A stretch of 64,000 nucleotides of DNA from Burkholderiales bacterium (GCA_016219375.1 JACRNC010000024.1:1-64000); one strand, 5' to 3'; shown: positions 1-10,761, numbered from the stretch's first letter. A program made the numbers and translations. Notes: a model not told the origin generated them from the letters alone.

Positions 1-325
1 AGCAGTGGCTTTTGCAGGGCAAGAGCATCGATTGAGGCCGTTTCTGAACCCCGTTGAGCTCGTTTTCGATGCGGCCGATGTATTTGTCGATGTCATCACG
101 CCGCCAAGTGCCTCGCAAACGAGTTATTCAGACCATCCCTAAGGCTGTACCCGCCTGGCGGAACGGTTGAAAAAGGGCCCTGCGTTACCATTTCCCCTCA
201 GGCGCACCCTGCCCCGCACACCGACGCCCGCGCTCTTGCCGCCCCGAGCGCGAACGCTGTCGCCGGCCCCCGACGCGACCCGCGTCCACCCCGAGCCGCC
301 CCCCACGACACCGCGCCTGGAGCCT
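1..325. other. Left edge, no gene assigned
   Basis: No complete gene can be supported here. On the minus strand a frame is open from about position 118 to the edge and would read RGTWRRDDIDKYIGRIENEL, but it has no convincing start codon or ribosome binding site, so it may be a gene fragment. The plus-strand frame of the next gene is also open back to 167. That extension is rich in Pro and Arg and looks like untranslated high-GC DNA. Confidence 0.3.
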
Positions 326-3300
326 ATGAACGCACCGCTCCTCCTCACTCCCACGCCCGAATCGTCCGCCGCCCCCGGGCACGATGAAGGCGGCCCCCGC
401 CTGCGCGAGATCCCCTACAACTACACCTCGTTCTCCGACCGCGAGATCGTCATCCGGCTGCTGGGGCCGCGCGCCTGGGAGGTGCTGCTCAAGCTGCGCG
501 AGGAGCGCCAGACCGGCCGCTCCGCGCGCATGCTCTACGAGGTGCTGGGCGACATCTGGGTGGTGCAGCGCAACCCGTATCTGCAGGACGACCTGCTGGA
601 CAACCCCAAGCGCCGCGCTGCGCTGGTCGAGGCCCTGCAGCACCGCCTGGCCGAGGTCGAGAAGCGCCGCACGCCGGCCGACGACGCGCAGCGCGATGGT
701 CTGGTGGGCGAGCTGCTGCAGGCCGCGCGCCGCGCGGTGGACCAGTTCGCGGTGCAGTTCGAGGCGGTGGATGCGCTGCGCAAGCGCACGCTCAAGACGC
801 TGGGCCGGCACACCGCGCGCGACAACATCAAGTTTGACGGCATGAGCCGCGTCTCGCACGTGACGGACGCGACCGACTGGCGCATCGAATACCCGTTCGT
901 CGTGCTCACGCCCGACACCGAGGCGGAGATGGCCGCGCTGGTCAAGGGCTGCATCGAGCTGGGCCTGACCATCGTGCCGCGCGGCGGCGGCACCGGCTAC
1001 ACCGGCGGCGCGGTGCCGCTGACCTGGAAGAGCGCGGTCATCAACACCGAGAAGCTGGAGCAGATGACCGAGGTCGAGCTGGTGCAGATGCCCGGCGTGG
1101 CCCAGCCCGTGCCCACGGTGTGGACCGGCGCCGGCGTGGTCACGCAGCGCGTGGCCGATGCGGCCGAGCGCTCGGGCTATGTCTTTGCGGTGGACCCCAC
1201 ATCCGCCGAGGCCTCGTGCATCGGCGGCAACATCGCCATGAACGCCGGCGGCAAGAAGGCCGTGCTGTGGGGCACCGCGCTGGACAACCTGGCGTCCTGG
1301 CGCATGGTCACGCCCGAGGCGCAGTGGCTGGAGGTGGTGCGCCTGAACCACAACCTGGGCAAGATCCACGACGTGGACGTGGCCAGCTTCGAGCTGCGCT
1401 ACTTCCAGGCCGATGGCAAGACACCCATCCGCACCGAGCGCCTGGACATCCCTGGCCGCATCTTCCGCAAGGAGGGCCTGGGCAAGGACGTGACCGACAA
1501 GTTCCTGGCCGGCCTGCCGGGCGTGCAGAAGGAGGGCTGCGACGGCATCATCACCAGCGCCCGCTGGGTGGTGCACCGCATGCCCAAGCACACGCGCACC
1601 GTGTGCCTGGAGTTCTTCGGCAACCCCAAGGACTGCGTGCCCAGCATCGTCGAGATCAAGAACTTCATGTTCGAGGAGGCGCGCAAGGGTGGCGCCATCC
1701 TGGCCGGCCTGGAGCACCTGGACGACCGCTACCTGCGCGCCGTGGGCTATGCCACCAAGAGCAAGCGCGGCGGCCTGCCCAAGATGGTGCTGGTGGGCGA
1801 CATCGTCGGCGACGATGACGACGCCGTGGCCCGCGCCACCAGCGAGGTCGTGCGTCTGGCCAACGGCCGCAGCGGCGAAGGCTTCGTCGCCGTCAGCGCC
1901 GATGCGCGCAAGAAGTTCTGGCTGGACCGCAAGCGCACGGCGGCGATCGCCAAGCACACCAACGCCTTCAAGGTGAACGAGGACGTGGTGATCCCGCTGG
2001 AGCGCATGGGCGAGTACACCCTGGGCATCGAGCGCATCAACATCGAGCTGAGCCTGCGCAACAAGCTGCAGTTCCTCGACAGGCTGGAGGCCTTCTTCAC
2101 CGCCGGCAGCCTGCCGCTGGGCCGCAGCGACGACGCCAACGAGATCCCCAACGCCGAGCTGCTGGAAGACCGCGTGCAGCAGGCCCTGGGCGTGATCCGC
2201 GACGTGCGCAAGCTCTGGCAGCAGTGGCTGGACGGGCTGGACGTGGTGCAGCCGGGTGCCGATGGCCAGCCGGGCCGCAGCTTCTTCGACCAGCTGCAGG
2301 ACCACAGCCTGCGCGCGTCCTGGAAGACCCAGGTGCGCGCGCCGCTGCAGGCCATCTTTGCCGGTGCGCCGTTTGCGCTGATCCTGCAGGAGTGCGAGCG
2401 CATCCACAAGGAGGTGCTGCGCGGCCGGGTGTGGGTGGCGCTGCACATGCATGCCGGCGACGGCAATGTGCACACCAACATCCCGGTCAACAGCGACAAC
2501 TACGAGATGCTGCAGACGGCGCACGAGGCCGTGGCCCGCATCATGAAGCTCGCGCGCAGCCTGGACGGCGTGATCTCCGGCGAGCACGGCATCGGCATCA
2601 CCAAGCTGGAGTTCCTGACCGACGACGAGATCGCGGCCTTCACCGCCTACAAGCTCAAGGTCGACCCCGAGGGCCGCTTCAACAAGGGCAAGCTGGTGCG
2701 CGGCGTCAAGTTCGGCGAGGACGTGCGCGCGCCGGACCTGAGCCATGCCTACACGCCCAGCTTCGGCCTGATGGGGCATGAGTCGCTGATCATGCAGCAG
2801 TCGGACATCGGCGCCATTGCCGACTCCATCAAGGACTGCCTGCGCTGCGGCAAGTGCAAGCCGGTGTGCGCCACCCACGTGCCGCGTGCCAACCTGCTCT
2901 ACAGCCCGCGCAACAAGATCCTGGCCACCTCGCTGCTGGTCGAGGCCTTCCTTTATGAAGAGCAGACGCGCCGCGGCGTGTCGATCAAGCACTGGGCCGA
3001 GTTCGAGGACGTGTCCGACCACTGCACGGTCTGCCACAAGTGCGTCACGCCCTGCCCGGTGAACATCGACTTCGGCGACGTGACGATGAACATGCGCAAC
3101 CTGCTGCGCAAGATGGGCAAGGACAGCTTCAAGCCCGGCAAGGCGGCGGCCATGTTCATGCTCAACGCCACCAACCCGCACACCATCAACGCGGTGCGCG
3201 CGGGGATGATCGGCGTGGGCTTCAAGGCCCAGCGGCTGGCCAACGACGTGGTCAAGGTGATCGCCCGCAAGCAGACCAGCAAGCCGCCGGCCACGCACGG

Positions 3301-4249
3301 AACGGCGCCGGTCAAGGAGCAGGTGATCCACTTCCTCAACAAGAAGCTCCCCGGCGGCCTGCCCAACAAGACCGCCCGCACGCTGCTGGACATCGAGGAC
3401 AAGAACTACGTCCCGATCATCCGCAACCCCAAGGGCACGACAGCCGACACCGAGGCGGTGTTCTATTTCCCGGGCTGCGGCTCGGAGCGCCTGTTCAGCC
3501 AGGTGGGCCTGGCCACGCAGGCCATGCTCTGGCATGCGGGCGTGCAGACCGTGCTGCCGCCGGGCTATCTGTGCTGCGGCTACCCGCAGCGCGGCGCCGG
3601 GCAGTTCGACAAGGCCGAGAAGATGATCACCGACAACCGGGTGCTCTTCCACCGCGTCGCCAACACGCTCAACTACCTGGACATCAAGACCGTGGTGGTC
3701 AGCTGCGGCACCTGCTATGACCAGCTGCAGGGCTACCAGTTCGACCAGATCTTCCCCGGCTCGCGCATCATCGACATCCACGAGTACCTGCTGGAGAAGG
3801 GCATCACGCTGGACGGCAAGGGTGCCTTCCTCTTCCACGACCCCTGCCACTCGCCGATGAAGCTGCAGGACCCGATGAAGACCGTCAAGGCGCTCATCGG
3901 CGACAACGTCATCAAGAGCGACCGCTGCTGCGGTGAATCGGGCACCCTGGGCGTGGCCCGGCCCGACATCTCCACCCAGGTGCGCTTCCGCAAGGAAGAA
4001 GTCATCCGCGCCAACGAGGCCCAGCTGCGTGCCAAGGGCCTGGTAGGCGAGAAGGAGAACGTGAAGATGCTGACCTCCTGCCCGAGCTGCCTGCAGGGCC
4101 TGAGCCGCTATCAGGACGACCTGCAGAACGGCCTGCTGGAGGCCGACTACATCGTGGTCGAGATGGCGCGGCAGATCCTGGGCGAGAACTGGCTGCCGGA
4201 GTACGTGCAGCGCGCCAACCAGGGCGGCATCGAGCGGGTGCTGGTGTGA
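326..4249 (+). CDS. FAD-binding and 4Fe-4S oxidoreductase (DUF3683, GlcD/GlcF-like fusion)
   Basis: A 1307-residue fusion that resembles a GlcD/D-lactate-dehydrogenase flavoprotein joined to a GlcF-type iron-sulfur protein. Order: a DUF3683-like N-terminal region (about 25-185), an FAD-binding PCMH domain (about 189-450, with [10 protein letters not shown] near 219), an FAD-oxidase C-terminal domain ([10 protein letters not shown] near 707, GEHGIG near 754), two 4Fe-4S motifs ([11 protein letters not shown] near 837, [11 protein letters not shown] near 900), and two CCG domains (PGCGSE near 1049, CCGY near 1082, DPCHSP near 1172, CCGESG near 1200, CPSC near 1252). The family oxidises 2-hydroxy acids and passes electrons to the respiratory chain; the substrate here is unknown. 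The ATG at 326 is chosen because similarity begins just after it. Its stop overlaps the next start by 4 bp. Confidence 0.88.
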   Translation: MNAPLLLTPTPESSAAPGHDEGGPRLREIPYNYTSFSDREIVIRLLGPRAWEVLLKLREERQTGRSARMLYEVLGDIWVVQRNPYLQDDLLDNPKRRAALVEALQHRLAEVEKRRTPADDAQRDGLVGELLQAARRAVDQFAVQFEAVDALRKRTLKTLGRHTARDNIKFDGMSRVSHVTDATDWRIEYPFVVLTPDTEAEMAALVKGCIELGLTIVPRGGGTGYTGGAVPLTWKSAVINTEKLEQMTEVELVQMPGVAQPVPTVWTGAGVVTQRVADAAERSGYVFAVDPTSAEASCIGGNIAMNAGGKKAVLWGTALDNLASWRMVTPEAQWLEVVRLNHNLGKIHDVDVASFELRYFQADGKTPIRTERLDIPGRIFRKEGLGKDVTDKFLAGLPGVQKEGCDGIITSARWVVHRMPKHTRTVCLEFFGNPKDCVPSIVEIKNFMFEEARKGGAILAGLEHLDDRYLRAVGYATKSKRGGLPKMVLVGDIVGDDDDAVARATSEVVRLANGRSGEGFVAVSADARKKFWLDRKRTAAIAKHTNAFKVNEDVVIPLERMGEYTLGIERINIELSLRNKLQFLDRLEAFFTAGSLPLGRSDDANEIPNAELLEDRVQQALGVIRDVRKLWQQWLDGLDVVQPGADGQPGRSFFDQLQDHSLRASWKTQVRAPLQAIFAGAPFALILQECERIHKEVLRGRVWVALHMHAGDGNVHTNIPVNSDNYEMLQTAHEAVARIMKLARSLDGVISGEHGIGITKLEFLTDDEIAAFTAYKLKVDPEGRFNKGKLVRGVKFGEDVRAPDLSHAYTPSFGLMGHESLIMQQSDIGAIADSIKDCLRCGKCKPVCATHVPRANLLYSPRNKILATSLLVEAFLYEEQTRRGVSIKHWAEFEDVSDHCTVCHKCVTPCPVNIDFGDVTMNMRNLLRKMGKDSFKPGKAAAMFMLNATNPHTINAVRAGMIGVGFKAQRLANDVVKVIARKQTSKPPATHGTAPVKEQVIHFLNKKLPGGLPNKTARTLLDIEDKNYVPIIRNPKGTTADTEAVFYFPGCGSERLFSQVGLATQAMLWHAGVQTVLPPGYLCCGYPQRGAGQFDKAEKMITDNRVLFHRVANTLNYLDIKTVVVSCGTCYDQLQGYQFDQIFPGSRIIDIHEYLLEKGITLDGKGAFLFHDPCHSPMKLQDPMKTVKALIGDNVIKSDRCCGESGTLGVARPDISTQVRFRKEEVIRANEAQLRAKGLVGEKENVKMLTSCPSCLQGLSRYQDDLQNGLLEADYIVVEMARQILGENWLPEYVQRANQGGIERVLV

Positions 4250-4731
4250 CCGCACCGGACGCCCTGGACCCGGACGACCTGCCGCCGCGCCCGCGGGTCG
4301 CCGGCTGCGAGCTCTGCCAGGGCAATGGCGGCCTGCTGGTCGCGCGCTTCGATGCCTTTCGCGTCATCCGTGCCGAGGACGCGCTGCACCCGGCCTTCTA
4401 CCGGGTGATCTGGAACGAGCACGTGGCCGAGTGGACCGACCTGGCCCCGGCCGATCGCAGCTGCATCATGCAAGCGGTGGCCAAGGTCGAGTCCGTGCTG
4501 CGCACGCAGCTCAAGCCGGCCAAGATCAACCTGGCCTCGCTGGGCAACCTGGTGCCGCACCTGCACTGGCACGTGATCGCGCGCTTCACCGACGACGCCC
4601 ACTGGCCGCAGCCGGTGTGGGCGCCAATGCAGAGGCAGACCGGCGATGCAGCCGCCCGCCTGGCCGTGCCGCTGCAGGCGCTGGACGCCGAGGTGGTGAA
4701 GGCGCTCGCGGCGCTGCCCAGCGCAGCCTGA
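4246..4731 (+). CDS. HIT family protein (histidine-triad nucleotide hydrolase/transferase)
   Basis: A 161-residue soluble protein with the histidine triad [10 protein letters not shown] at about residues 105-114, the catalytic H-x-H-x-H signature of HIT nucleotide-binding hydrolases. An N-terminal C-x-x-C (CELCQG) could bind a metal but is not shown to. It starts at GTG 4246, which overlaps the TGA of the upstream oxidoreductase (GTGA), so the two are almost certainly translationally coupled. The natural nucleotide substrate cannot be read from the sequence. Confidence 0.87.
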   Translation: MTAPDALDPDDLPPRPRVAGCELCQGNGGLLVARFDAFRVIRAEDALHPAFYRVIWNEHVAEWTDLAPADRSCIMQAVAKVESVLRTQLKPAKINLASLGNLVPHLHWHVIARFTDDAHWPQPVWAPMQRQTGDAAARLAVPLQALDAEVVKALAALPSAA

Positions 4732-4755
4732 GGCACGCCCGGGGCCTCGCGCTGA

Positions 4756-6048
4756 ATGCCGGCTGCCGCCCCGCACCTCATCGCCCTGTCCGAGCCGGCC
4801 ACGCTGCTGGCGGCCATCGTCGCCCTGCTGCTGGCCGGCGCGTGGCGGCAGAGCTCTCGCGCGCTGCAGCGGCTGAACCTGCCGAATGCGGTGCTGGGCG
4901 GGCTGGCGGCGGCCCTGCTGCTGTGGACGCTGCGCCGGGCGACCGGCCTGGACGTGCAGCCGGGCCACGGGCTGCGCGAGCTGATGCTGCTGGCCTTCTT
5001 TGCCTCCATCGGCCTGTCGGCCCGGCTGGCCCTGCTGCGCCAGGGCGGCCGGCCGCTGGCGCTGCTGTGCGCGGTGTCGGTGCTGGCGATGGTGTTGCAG
5101 AACCTGCTGGGCTTGGCCGTGGCGCAGGCCTGGGGGCTGCATCCCTTCAACGGCCTGCTGGCCGGGGCGCTGTCTTTCGTCGGCGGGCCCGGCACGGCCC
5201 TGGCCTGGGCCCAGGAGGCCGAAGCGGCCGGCGTGCCCGACGCCCGGCTGGTGGGGCTGGGATCGGCCACCCTGGCGCTGATGGCCGGCGCGCTGCTGGC
5301 AGGGCCCGCCGCACGCTGGATGATCCTGCGCGGGGGCCTGCATGCGGCCGCCCCGCCGCAGGCCCCTGGCACGCAGAGCGCAGCCGATGCAGGGCCCAGC
5401 CAGCCGGATGTCTCCATCGCGCAAGCCGGGCCGGCTGAGCTGCTGCCGCATCCGGCCCATGAATCGCTGGATGCGCAGGCCCTGCCGCTGCTGCGCGGCG
5501 TGGGCCTGCTGCTGGCCTGCGTGCTGATCGGGCGCGGGCTGGTGGCCGCTGCCGCGGCCGCGGGCATCGTGTTGCCGGGCTTCCTCGGGGCCCTGCTGGC
5601 CGGCGTGCTGCTGGCCAACCTGGGCACCGTGCTGCCGCGCCGGCTGGCCCTGGCCGATGCCGAGCTGCCCGGCCTGCTGGCGCTCAAGCTGTTCCTGGCC
5701 ATCACGCTGATGAGCCTGCCGCTGGGCCACCTGGGCGGCCTGCTCGCGCCGCTGCTGGTCAACTTGGCGCTGCAGTTGTTGCTGGTCGCCGCCCTGGCCT
5801 GGGGGCTGCTGTTCCCGCTGCTGGGCCGCAGCTACGACGCGGCCGTGGCCACCGGCGGCTTCGTCGGCTATGCCGTGGCCTCCATGCCGGTGGCGCTGGC
5901 CACCATGCGCGAGACGACGCGGCTCCACGGCCCGGCGCCGCGGGCCATGCTGTGGATCACGCTGGCCGGCTCCTTCTTCGTTGATCTGGCCAATGCCGCG
6001 GTGGCCAAGGCCTTCCTGGCCTGGCCGCTGCTGAAGCTGGCGCCCTGA
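4756..6048 (+). CDS. GltS-family sodium/glutamate symporter-like membrane protein
   Basis: A 430-residue protein with about ten hydrophobic segments and the inverted-repeat layout of the ESS (GltS) family. The two re-entrant-loop motifs are visible as FVGGPGTALAW (about 135) and ATGGFVGYAVASMPVALATM (about 363). GltS proteins import glutamate with sodium. The first loop has GGPGTA where GltS commonly has GGHGTA, so the substrate is uncertain. A long Ala/Pro-rich hydrophilic stretch at about 195-235 separates the halves. It follows the HIT gene on the same strand after 24 bp. Confidence 0.72.
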   Translation: MPAAAPHLIALSEPATLLAAIVALLLAGAWRQSSRALQRLNLPNAVLGGLAAALLLWTLRRATGLDVQPGHGLRELMLLAFFASIGLSARLALLRQGGRPLALLCAVSVLAMVLQNLLGLAVAQAWGLHPFNGLLAGALSFVGGPGTALAWAQEAEAAGVPDARLVGLGSATLALMAGALLAGPAARWMILRGGLHAAAPPQAPGTQSAADAGPSQPDVSIAQAGPAELLPHPAHESLDAQALPLLRGVGLLLACVLIGRGLVAAAAAAGIVLPGFLGALLAGVLLANLGTVLPRRLALADAELPGLLALKLFLAITLMSLPLGHLGGLLAPLLVNLALQLLLVAALAWGLLFPLLGRSYDAAVATGGFVGYAVASMPVALATMRETTRLHGPAPRAMLWITLAGSFFVDLANAAVAKAFLAWPLLKLAP

Positions 6049-6237
6049 GACGGGCGCGGCGCACCCCGCCATGCCCGCTCTGGCAGGCAAAGGCAACCGG
6101 GTCGATCCATGCCGCCAGAGCGCCGCCGCACGCCGCCGCCCCGGGCGGCCCGCACGCCCTTGTCGGGCCGGCCCGCGCACTACACTCGACCGCTGCCGGC
6201 AAGCTCCCGCCCCGGCTGCCCGCTTGCCTCACGCCAC

Positions 6238-6633
6238 ATGGCCGCCCCCGTCCCCACCGCCCTCACCCTGCACCAGCGCTCCCGCGTGCTGGAGCTGGGC
6301 TATGCCGACGGCACGGTGCTGCGCATCCCCTACGAGCTGATGCGCGTGCTGTCGCCGTCTGCCGAGGTGCGGGGCCACGGGCCCGGTCAGGGCACGGTGC
6401 AGACGGGCCAGCGCGAGGTCGACATCGTCGATCTGGAGCCGGTGGGCCACTACGCGCTGCGCCCGACCTTCTCCGACGGCCATGCCACGGGGCTCTACAC
6501 CTGGGACTTCCTGTGGGACCTGGGCACGCGGCTGGATGCGCATTGGCAGGCCTACTTCGACCAGCTGGCTGCCGCCGGCGCCGACCGCGACGCCCCGATG
6601 GCCGCGCCGCCCAAAGGCTGCGGCTCGCACTGA
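6238..6633 (+). CDS. DUF971 (gamma-butyrobetaine hydroxylase N-terminal-like) protein
   Basis: A 131-residue protein matching the DUF971 pattern, with the conserved core [20 protein letters not shown] near the N-terminus and [11 protein letters not shown] near residue 85. Related domains are the N-terminal part of gamma-butyrobetaine hydroxylase, and stand-alone versions are often associated with iron-sulfur or quinone genes. ATG 6238 is chosen over the longer frame from 6109, whose extra residues are low-complexity Pro/Arg. It lies 28 bp before ubiE on the same strand, an arrangement common in Burkholderiales. Confidence 0.8.
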   Translation: MAAPVPTALTLHQRSRVLELGYADGTVLRIPYELMRVLSPSAEVRGHGPGQGTVQTGQREVDIVDLEPVGHYALRPTFSDGHATGLYTWDFLWDLGTRLDAHWQAYFDQLAAAGADRDAPMAAPPKGCGSH

Positions 6634-6661
6634 TCGTCCCTACACCTTCCGACCCCACGCC

Positions 6662-7396
6662 ATGAGCAACACCACCCACTTCGGCTTCCAGACGGTCGAC
6701 GAGCAGGAGAAGGCGCAGCGCGTGCGCGGCGTCTTCGATTCGGTCGCGTCCAAGTACGACGTGATGAACGACCTGATGTCGATGGGCCTGCACCGGCTGT
6801 GGAAGGCCTACACCATCGGCGTGTCCGGCGTGCGCCACGGCGACCGCGTGCTCGACATCGCCGGCGGCACGGGCGATCTGGCCAAGGCCTTCGCGCAGCG
6901 CGTGGGCGCAAGCGGCCTGGTCGTGCACACCGACATCAACGAATCCATGCTGCGCCAGGGCCGCGAGCGCCTGACCGACGAAGGCCTGCTGCTGCCCACC
7001 ACGATCTGCGACGCCGAGACGCTGCCCTTCCCGAGCAACAGCTTCGACATCGTCAGCGTGGCCTTCGGCCTGCGCAACATGACGCACAAGGACAAGGCCC
7101 TGGCCGAGATGTGCCGCGTGCTCAAGCCGGGCGGCCGGCTGCTGGTGCTGGAGTTCTCCAAGGTCGTCGAGCCGCTGCGCAAGCCCTACGACTGGTACTC
7201 CTTCAAGGTGCTGCCGGTGCTGGGCAGGCTGGTGGCCGGTGACGCCGAGAGCTACCGCTATCTGGCCGAATCGATCCGCATGCATCCGGACCAGGCCACG
7301 CTGAAGTCCATGATGAAGACCGCCGGCTTCGCGCATGTGGACGTGCACAACCTGACCGGCGGCGTGGTGGCGCTGCATGTGGGGTTGAAGTGCTGA
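6662..7396 (+). CDS. ubiE: UbiE, ubiquinone/menaquinone C-methyltransferase
   Basis: A 244-residue class I SAM-dependent methyltransferase that C-methylates the demethylquinone ring in ubiquinone and menaquinone biosynthesis. The start [20 protein letters not shown] and the phrase [19 protein letters not shown] are diagnostic. Motif I is [15 protein letters not shown] (about 63-77), and [20 protein letters not shown] gives the later family motif. Length agrees with E. coli UbiE. No clear terminator was seen; two inverted repeat elements follow before the convergent pgi gene. Confidence 0.95.
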   Translation: MSNTTHFGFQTVDEQEKAQRVRGVFDSVASKYDVMNDLMSMGLHRLWKAYTIGVSGVRHGDRVLDIAGGTGDLAKAFAQRVGASGLVVHTDINESMLRQGRERLTDEGLLLPTTICDAETLPFPSNSFDIVSVAFGLRNMTHKDKALAEMCRVLKPGGRLLVLEFSKVVEPLRKPYDWYSFKVLPVLGRLVAGDAESYRYLAESIRMHPDQATLKSMMKTAGFAHVDVHNLTGGVVALHVGLKC

Positions 7397-7463
7397 TTCT
7401 TTGATCAGCTGCTGAGTTGCTTGCGTCGTTGTCTGCACGGGTTGCGGGCAACGGTCGGCGCGG

Positions 7464-7695
7464 GCAAAGGCACGGGCCGGGTGCCCGCGCTTCAAGCGCT
7501 TGCCCTCGCTGCGCGAGGGTGCCCTGCGATGCTCGCGCGGGCGGCGCGCCGCAGAACTCACTGCGCTTGCCTGCGGCAAGCTCCGCTCGAACATCCGCGG
7601 CGAGTCAGTTCAACGATGCGCGCTTCGCGCGCCGCCACCCGCACTGCGCTTCTCGGCTGCGCTCAGGCGCGCGGGCACCCGGCCCGTGCCTTTGC
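7464..7695 (+). repeat. 232-bp structured intergenic element, copy A (family 1)
   Basis: Bounded by perfect 27-bp inverted repeats (7464-7490 and 7669-7695; left arm begins GCAAAGGCACGGGCCGGGTG). Inside are hairpins at 7503-7519 (CCCTCGC/GCGAGGG), 7565-7581 (GCTTGCC/GGCAAGC) and 7618-7632 (GCGCGC/GCGCGC). Related to 7805-8036 and 26732-26964, both of which lie in the opposite orientation. No target-site duplication and no convincing coding frame. It fits a non-autonomous mobile element or a structured RNA/DNA element. Confidence 0.9.
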
Positions 7696-7804
7696 TCATC
7701 GAGGGCGTGGCGTGCTTGGGAGGCGCTGGAGCTTCTTGCGAAGAACACCGAGCTCATCCGATCGCCCAGCAAGCCCTGCAGTCAACCACCGAGGATCAAG
7801 GCTC

Positions 7805-8036
7805 GCAAAGGCATGGGCAGGGCGACCGCGCGCCTGAGCGCAGCCGAGAAGCGCAGGCCGGTCAGCGGCGCGCGCAGCGCGCATCAATGAACTGACTCGC
7901 CGGCGTATGTCCGAGCGCAGCGAACGCCAGTGAGCGTAGCGAGTTCGACGGCGCGCTGACTGGTCGAGCATCGCAGGGCACCCTGGCGCAGCCAGGGCAC
8001 GCGCTTGAAGCGCGGGCGCCCTGCCCATGCCTTTGC
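7805..8036 (-). repeat. 232-bp structured intergenic element, copy B (family 1)
   Basis: Inverted relative to copy A and 109 bp from it, so the pair could form one long foldback between convergent ubiE and pgi. Its 27-bp ends (7805-7831 and 8010-8036) match at 26 positions. They differ from copy A at several columns, with both arms changed together. The apical hairpin at 7981-7997 is CCCTGGC/GCCAGGG where copy A has CCCTCGC/GCGAGGG, a compensated C-G to G-C swap. The middle hairpin of copies A and C is not preserved here. The 109-bp spacer 7696-7804 holds no gene. Confidence 0.9.
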
Positions 8037-8104
8037 CGTCGCATGGCACGGCCCCAGACCGATCCATGTCCGCCACGCCGCAGGAAGCAACAGGGCGCGA
8101 CGAC

Positions 8105-9745
8105 TCAGCGCAAGCGGCTCAACATCCCCGCCGTCGCCGCATCCAGCCCGCTCACGTCTCCCGACGCCAGCCGCGGCAGCAAGTCCTTGCACATCGCCTT
8201 GCCCAGCTCCACGCCCCACTGGTCGAAGGAGTTGATGCCCCACAGCGCGCCGGCGGTGAAGACTCGGTGCTCGTAGAGCGCGATCAGCGCGCCCAGCGAC
8301 CGGGGCGTCAGGCGCTCCAGCAGCAGCGTGATGCTGGGCCGGTTGCCGGGGAAGGTGCGGTGGCGGGCGATCAGCTCCGGGTCGGCATCCGGCGCGGCCG
8401 TGGGCACCGATTCGCCCCGCGCCTGCTCGGCCGTCTTGCCCAGCATCAGGGCCTGGGCCTGGGCCAGGCCGTTGGCCAGCAGCATGCGCTGCTGGGCCTC
8501 CAGCCGCTGCAGCACCTCGGCGCTCCACTGCCCGGCATGGGCCGTGTGCTTGACCAGGATGAACTCCACCGGGATCACGTCCGTGCCCTGGTGCAGCATC
8601 TGGAAGAAGGCATGCTGCCCGTTGGTGCCCGGCTCGCCCCAGACCACCGGCGAGGTGGCCTGCGCCAGCGGCTGGCCGGCCAGATCCACGCGCTTGCCGT
8701 TGGACTCCATCTCCAGCTGCTGCAGATAGGCCGGCAGCCGGCGCAGGCCGTGGTGATAGGGCACCACGCAGCGGCTGGCGGCGCCGCAGAAGTTGCGCAG
8801 CCACACGTCCATCAGGCCCAGGCGGATGGGCAGGTTGTGCTCGATCGGCGCCTCGGCAAAGTGCCGGTCCATCGCATGCGCGCCGGCCAGCAGCGAGCGG
8901 AAGGCCTCCGCGCCGATGGCCAGGGCGATGGGCAGGCCGATGGCCGACCACATCGAGTAGCGCCCGCCCACCCAGTCCCAGAAGCCGAAAGTCGTCTGGA
9001 TGCCGAACTGCGCCGCCACCTGCGGCGCGGCGGTGCAGGCCACGAAATGCCGCTCCACATCGCTGCGGCCCTGGTCGCGGAACCACTGCAGCGCCGTCTC
9101 GGCGTTGGCCATGGTCTCCTGCGTGGTGAAGGTCTTGGATGCGATGACGAAGAGCGTCTCGTGCGCATGCACTCGGCGCAGCACCTGGGCCAGGTCGTGG
9201 CCGTCGACGTTGGAGACGAAGTGCAGACGCAGGCCCGGGTGCGTCCAGGCGTCGAGCGCCGGCACGGCCATCTGCGGTCCCAGGTCCGAGCCGCCGATGC
9301 CGATGTTGACGATGTCGCGGATGCCGCTGGTGCCCACGTTGCGGATGCCCTCGGCAAACGTCAGCATGCGCTCCAGTTCGTCGTGCACCTCGTCGCTGAA
9401 CGGCGCGGCGCCGCGCGGGGCGCGCAGCGCGGTGTGCAGCACGGCACGGCCCTCGGTGGTGTTGATGGCCTCGCCGGCCAGCATCGCGTCGCGCCGGGCC
9501 TCCACGCCGCACTGCCGGGCCAGCTCGATCAGCAGCCGGGTGCCGGCCACGTCGATGGGGCAGCGCGAGAGGTCGGCAAAGACCTCGGGCGCCTGCAGGC
9601 CGAAGCGCTCAGCCCGCTCGGGATCGCGGGCAAAGGCCTCACGCAGGTCGAAGTCGCGGCCGTGGGCCTCGTAGTGGCCTTGCAGGGCGCCCCAGGCGAG
9701 GGCTTGGTCGCAGCGGATGAAACGGGGCGGAGCAGTCGTCGTCAT
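8105..9745 (-). CDS. pgi: Glucose-6-phosphate isomerase
   Basis: A 546-residue cytoplasmic enzyme interconverting glucose 6-phosphate and fructose 6-phosphate. Visible family features are GIGGSDLGPQM (phosphosugar binding), the signature WDWVGGRYSMWSAIGLP, QLEMESNGKRV with the catalytic Glu, GTNGQHAFFQMLHQG with the catalytic His, and the C-terminal NSFDQWGVELGKAMCK with the conserved Lys. Length is normal. It lies downstream of tal on the same strand with a 65-bp gap, so the pair is probably co-transcribed and convergent with ubiE. Confidence 0.95.
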   Translation of the reverse strand: MTTTAPPRFIRCDQALAWGALQGHYEAHGRDFDLREAFARDPERAERFGLQAPEVFADLSRCPIDVAGTRLLIELARQCGVEARRDAMLAGEAINTTEGRAVLHTALRAPRGAAPFSDEVHDELERMLTFAEGIRNVGTSGIRDIVNIGIGGSDLGPQMAVPALDAWTHPGLRLHFVSNVDGHDLAQVLRRVHAHETLFVIASKTFTTQETMANAETALQWFRDQGRSDVERHFVACTAAPQVAAQFGIQTTFGFWDWVGGRYSMWSAIGLPIALAIGAEAFRSLLAGAHAMDRHFAEAPIEHNLPIRLGLMDVWLRNFCGAASRCVVPYHHGLRRLPAYLQQLEMESNGKRVDLAGQPLAQATSPVVWGEPGTNGQHAFFQMLHQGTDVIPVEFILVKHTAHAGQWSAEVLQRLEAQQRMLLANGLAQAQALMLGKTAEQARGESVPTAAPDADPELIARHRTFPGNRPSITLLLERLTPRSLGALIALYEHRVFTAGALWGINSFDQWGVELGKAMCKDLLPRLASGDVSGLDAATAGMLSRLR

Positions 9746-9810
9746 CGAGTCGGAAGGTCAGCAGGCATCCGGCAGGTCAAGGCGGGCATGGACGGCGTCC
9801 TGCACCCCGC

Positions 9811-10761
9811 TCAGCGCTGAGCGCGGATCAGGCCGTCGAGCTTGTCGGCATCGGCAGCAAACAGGCGGATGCCTTCGGCCAGCTTCTCGGTGGCCATCGC
9901 ATCGGCGTTCAGCGCGTAGCGGAAGGCCGGCTCGTCGCACGGCAGGCGCTCGATGCCGGCATCGCGGGCGGCCGGGTCGAGTGCGCGCTCAAGCGGCGCC
10001 TCGCTGGCCTGCAGCTGGGCCAGCAGCTCCGGGCTGATGGTCAGCAGGTCGCAGCCGGCCAACGCGCGGATCTGGCCGATGTTGCGAAAGCTCGCGCCCA
10101 TCACCTGCGTGGGGATGCCGAACTGCTTGTAGTAGGCATAGATGCGCCGCACCGACTGCACGCCGGGGTCGCCCGCCTCGGCATGCGCCGCTTCGTCCCA
10201 GGCGCTGCCGGCGGACTTCTTGTGCCAGTCGTAGATGCGGCCGACGAACGGCGAGATCAGCCGCACGCCGGCCTCGCCGCAGGCCACGGCCTGGATCAGC
10301 GAGAACAGCAGCGTGAGGTTGCAGCGGATGCCGTCGCGCTCCAGCTCGGCCGCGGCACGGATGCCCTCCCAGGTGGCCGCGATCTTGATCAGCACGCGCT
10401 CGCGCGGGATGCCCTCGGCCTCGTACAGCGCCATGATCCGGCGGGCGCGGGCCACCGTGGCCGCGGTGTCGAAGCTCAGCCGCGCATCGACCTCGGTGGA
10501 CACGCGGCCCGGGATCACCTTGAGGATCTCCAGGCCGAAGCGCACCAGCAGGCGGTCCACGATCTCGTCGAGCCCACGCGCGGCATGCGCGGCCACGGCA
10601 TCGGTCAGCAGCGGCGCGTAGTCGGCCTTCTGCACCGCCTTGAGGATCAGCGAGGGATTGGTCGTCGCGTCCTGCGGGGCGAACTGGGCGAGCTGGCGGA
10701 AGTCGCCCGTGTCGGCAACGACGGTGGTGTAGCGCTTGAGCTGTTCGAGCTGGTTGGGCAT
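9811..10761 (-). CDS. tal: Transaldolase (TalB type)
   Basis: A 316-residue enzyme of the pentose phosphate pathway that transfers a dihydroxyacetone unit between sugar phosphates. The N-terminus [20 protein letters not shown] and the segment [10 protein letters not shown] are typical of the TalA/TalB class. The Schiff-base Lys is in [16 protein letters not shown]. The start at 10761 gives the usual TalB length; the frame is open further upstream but the extension looks non-coding. It is divergent from zwf, placing both non-oxidative and oxidative pathway genes around one regulatory region. Confidence 0.94.
   Translation of the reverse strand: MPNQLEQLKRYTTVVADTGDFRQLAQFAPQDATTNPSLILKAVQKADYAPLLTDAVAAHAARGLDEIVDRLLVRFGLEILKVIPGRVSTEVDARLSFDTAATVARARRIMALYEAEGIPRERVLIKIAATWEGIRAAAELERDGIRCNLTLLFSLIQAVACGEAGVRLISPFVGRIYDWHKKSAGSAWDEAAHAEAGDPGVQSVRRIYAYYKQFGIPTQVMGASFRNIGQIRALAGCDLLTISPELLAQLQASEAPLERALDPAARDAGIERLPCDEPAFRYALNADAMATEKLAEGIRLFAADADKLDGLIRAQR

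Noticed and set aside
1..166. An insertion-sequence end at the left edge (minus strand GGGATGGTCTGAATAAC)
   Set aside because: The text reminded of an IS terminal repeat, but no partner repeat or transposase is in the window, so it cannot be supported.
185..4255. A 1356-codon open frame antisense to the FAD/Fe-S oxidoreductase, and similar giant frames at 8027-9820, 18501-21401, 41003-42433 and 45841-47718
   Set aside because: They mirror well-supported genes, have His/Arg/Gln/Ala-rich shadow composition typical of antisense frames in 70% GC DNA, and carry no domain motifs.
7464..8036. Family-1 elements as intact insertion sequences
   Set aside because: At about 232 bp they are too short to encode a transposase, and no target-site duplication is seen at any of the three copies.
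7421..8076. Small open frames inside the ubiE-pgi repeats
   Set aside because: They follow the repeat sequence on both strands with no consistent start, and the changes between copies are compensatory in stems, not codon-wise.
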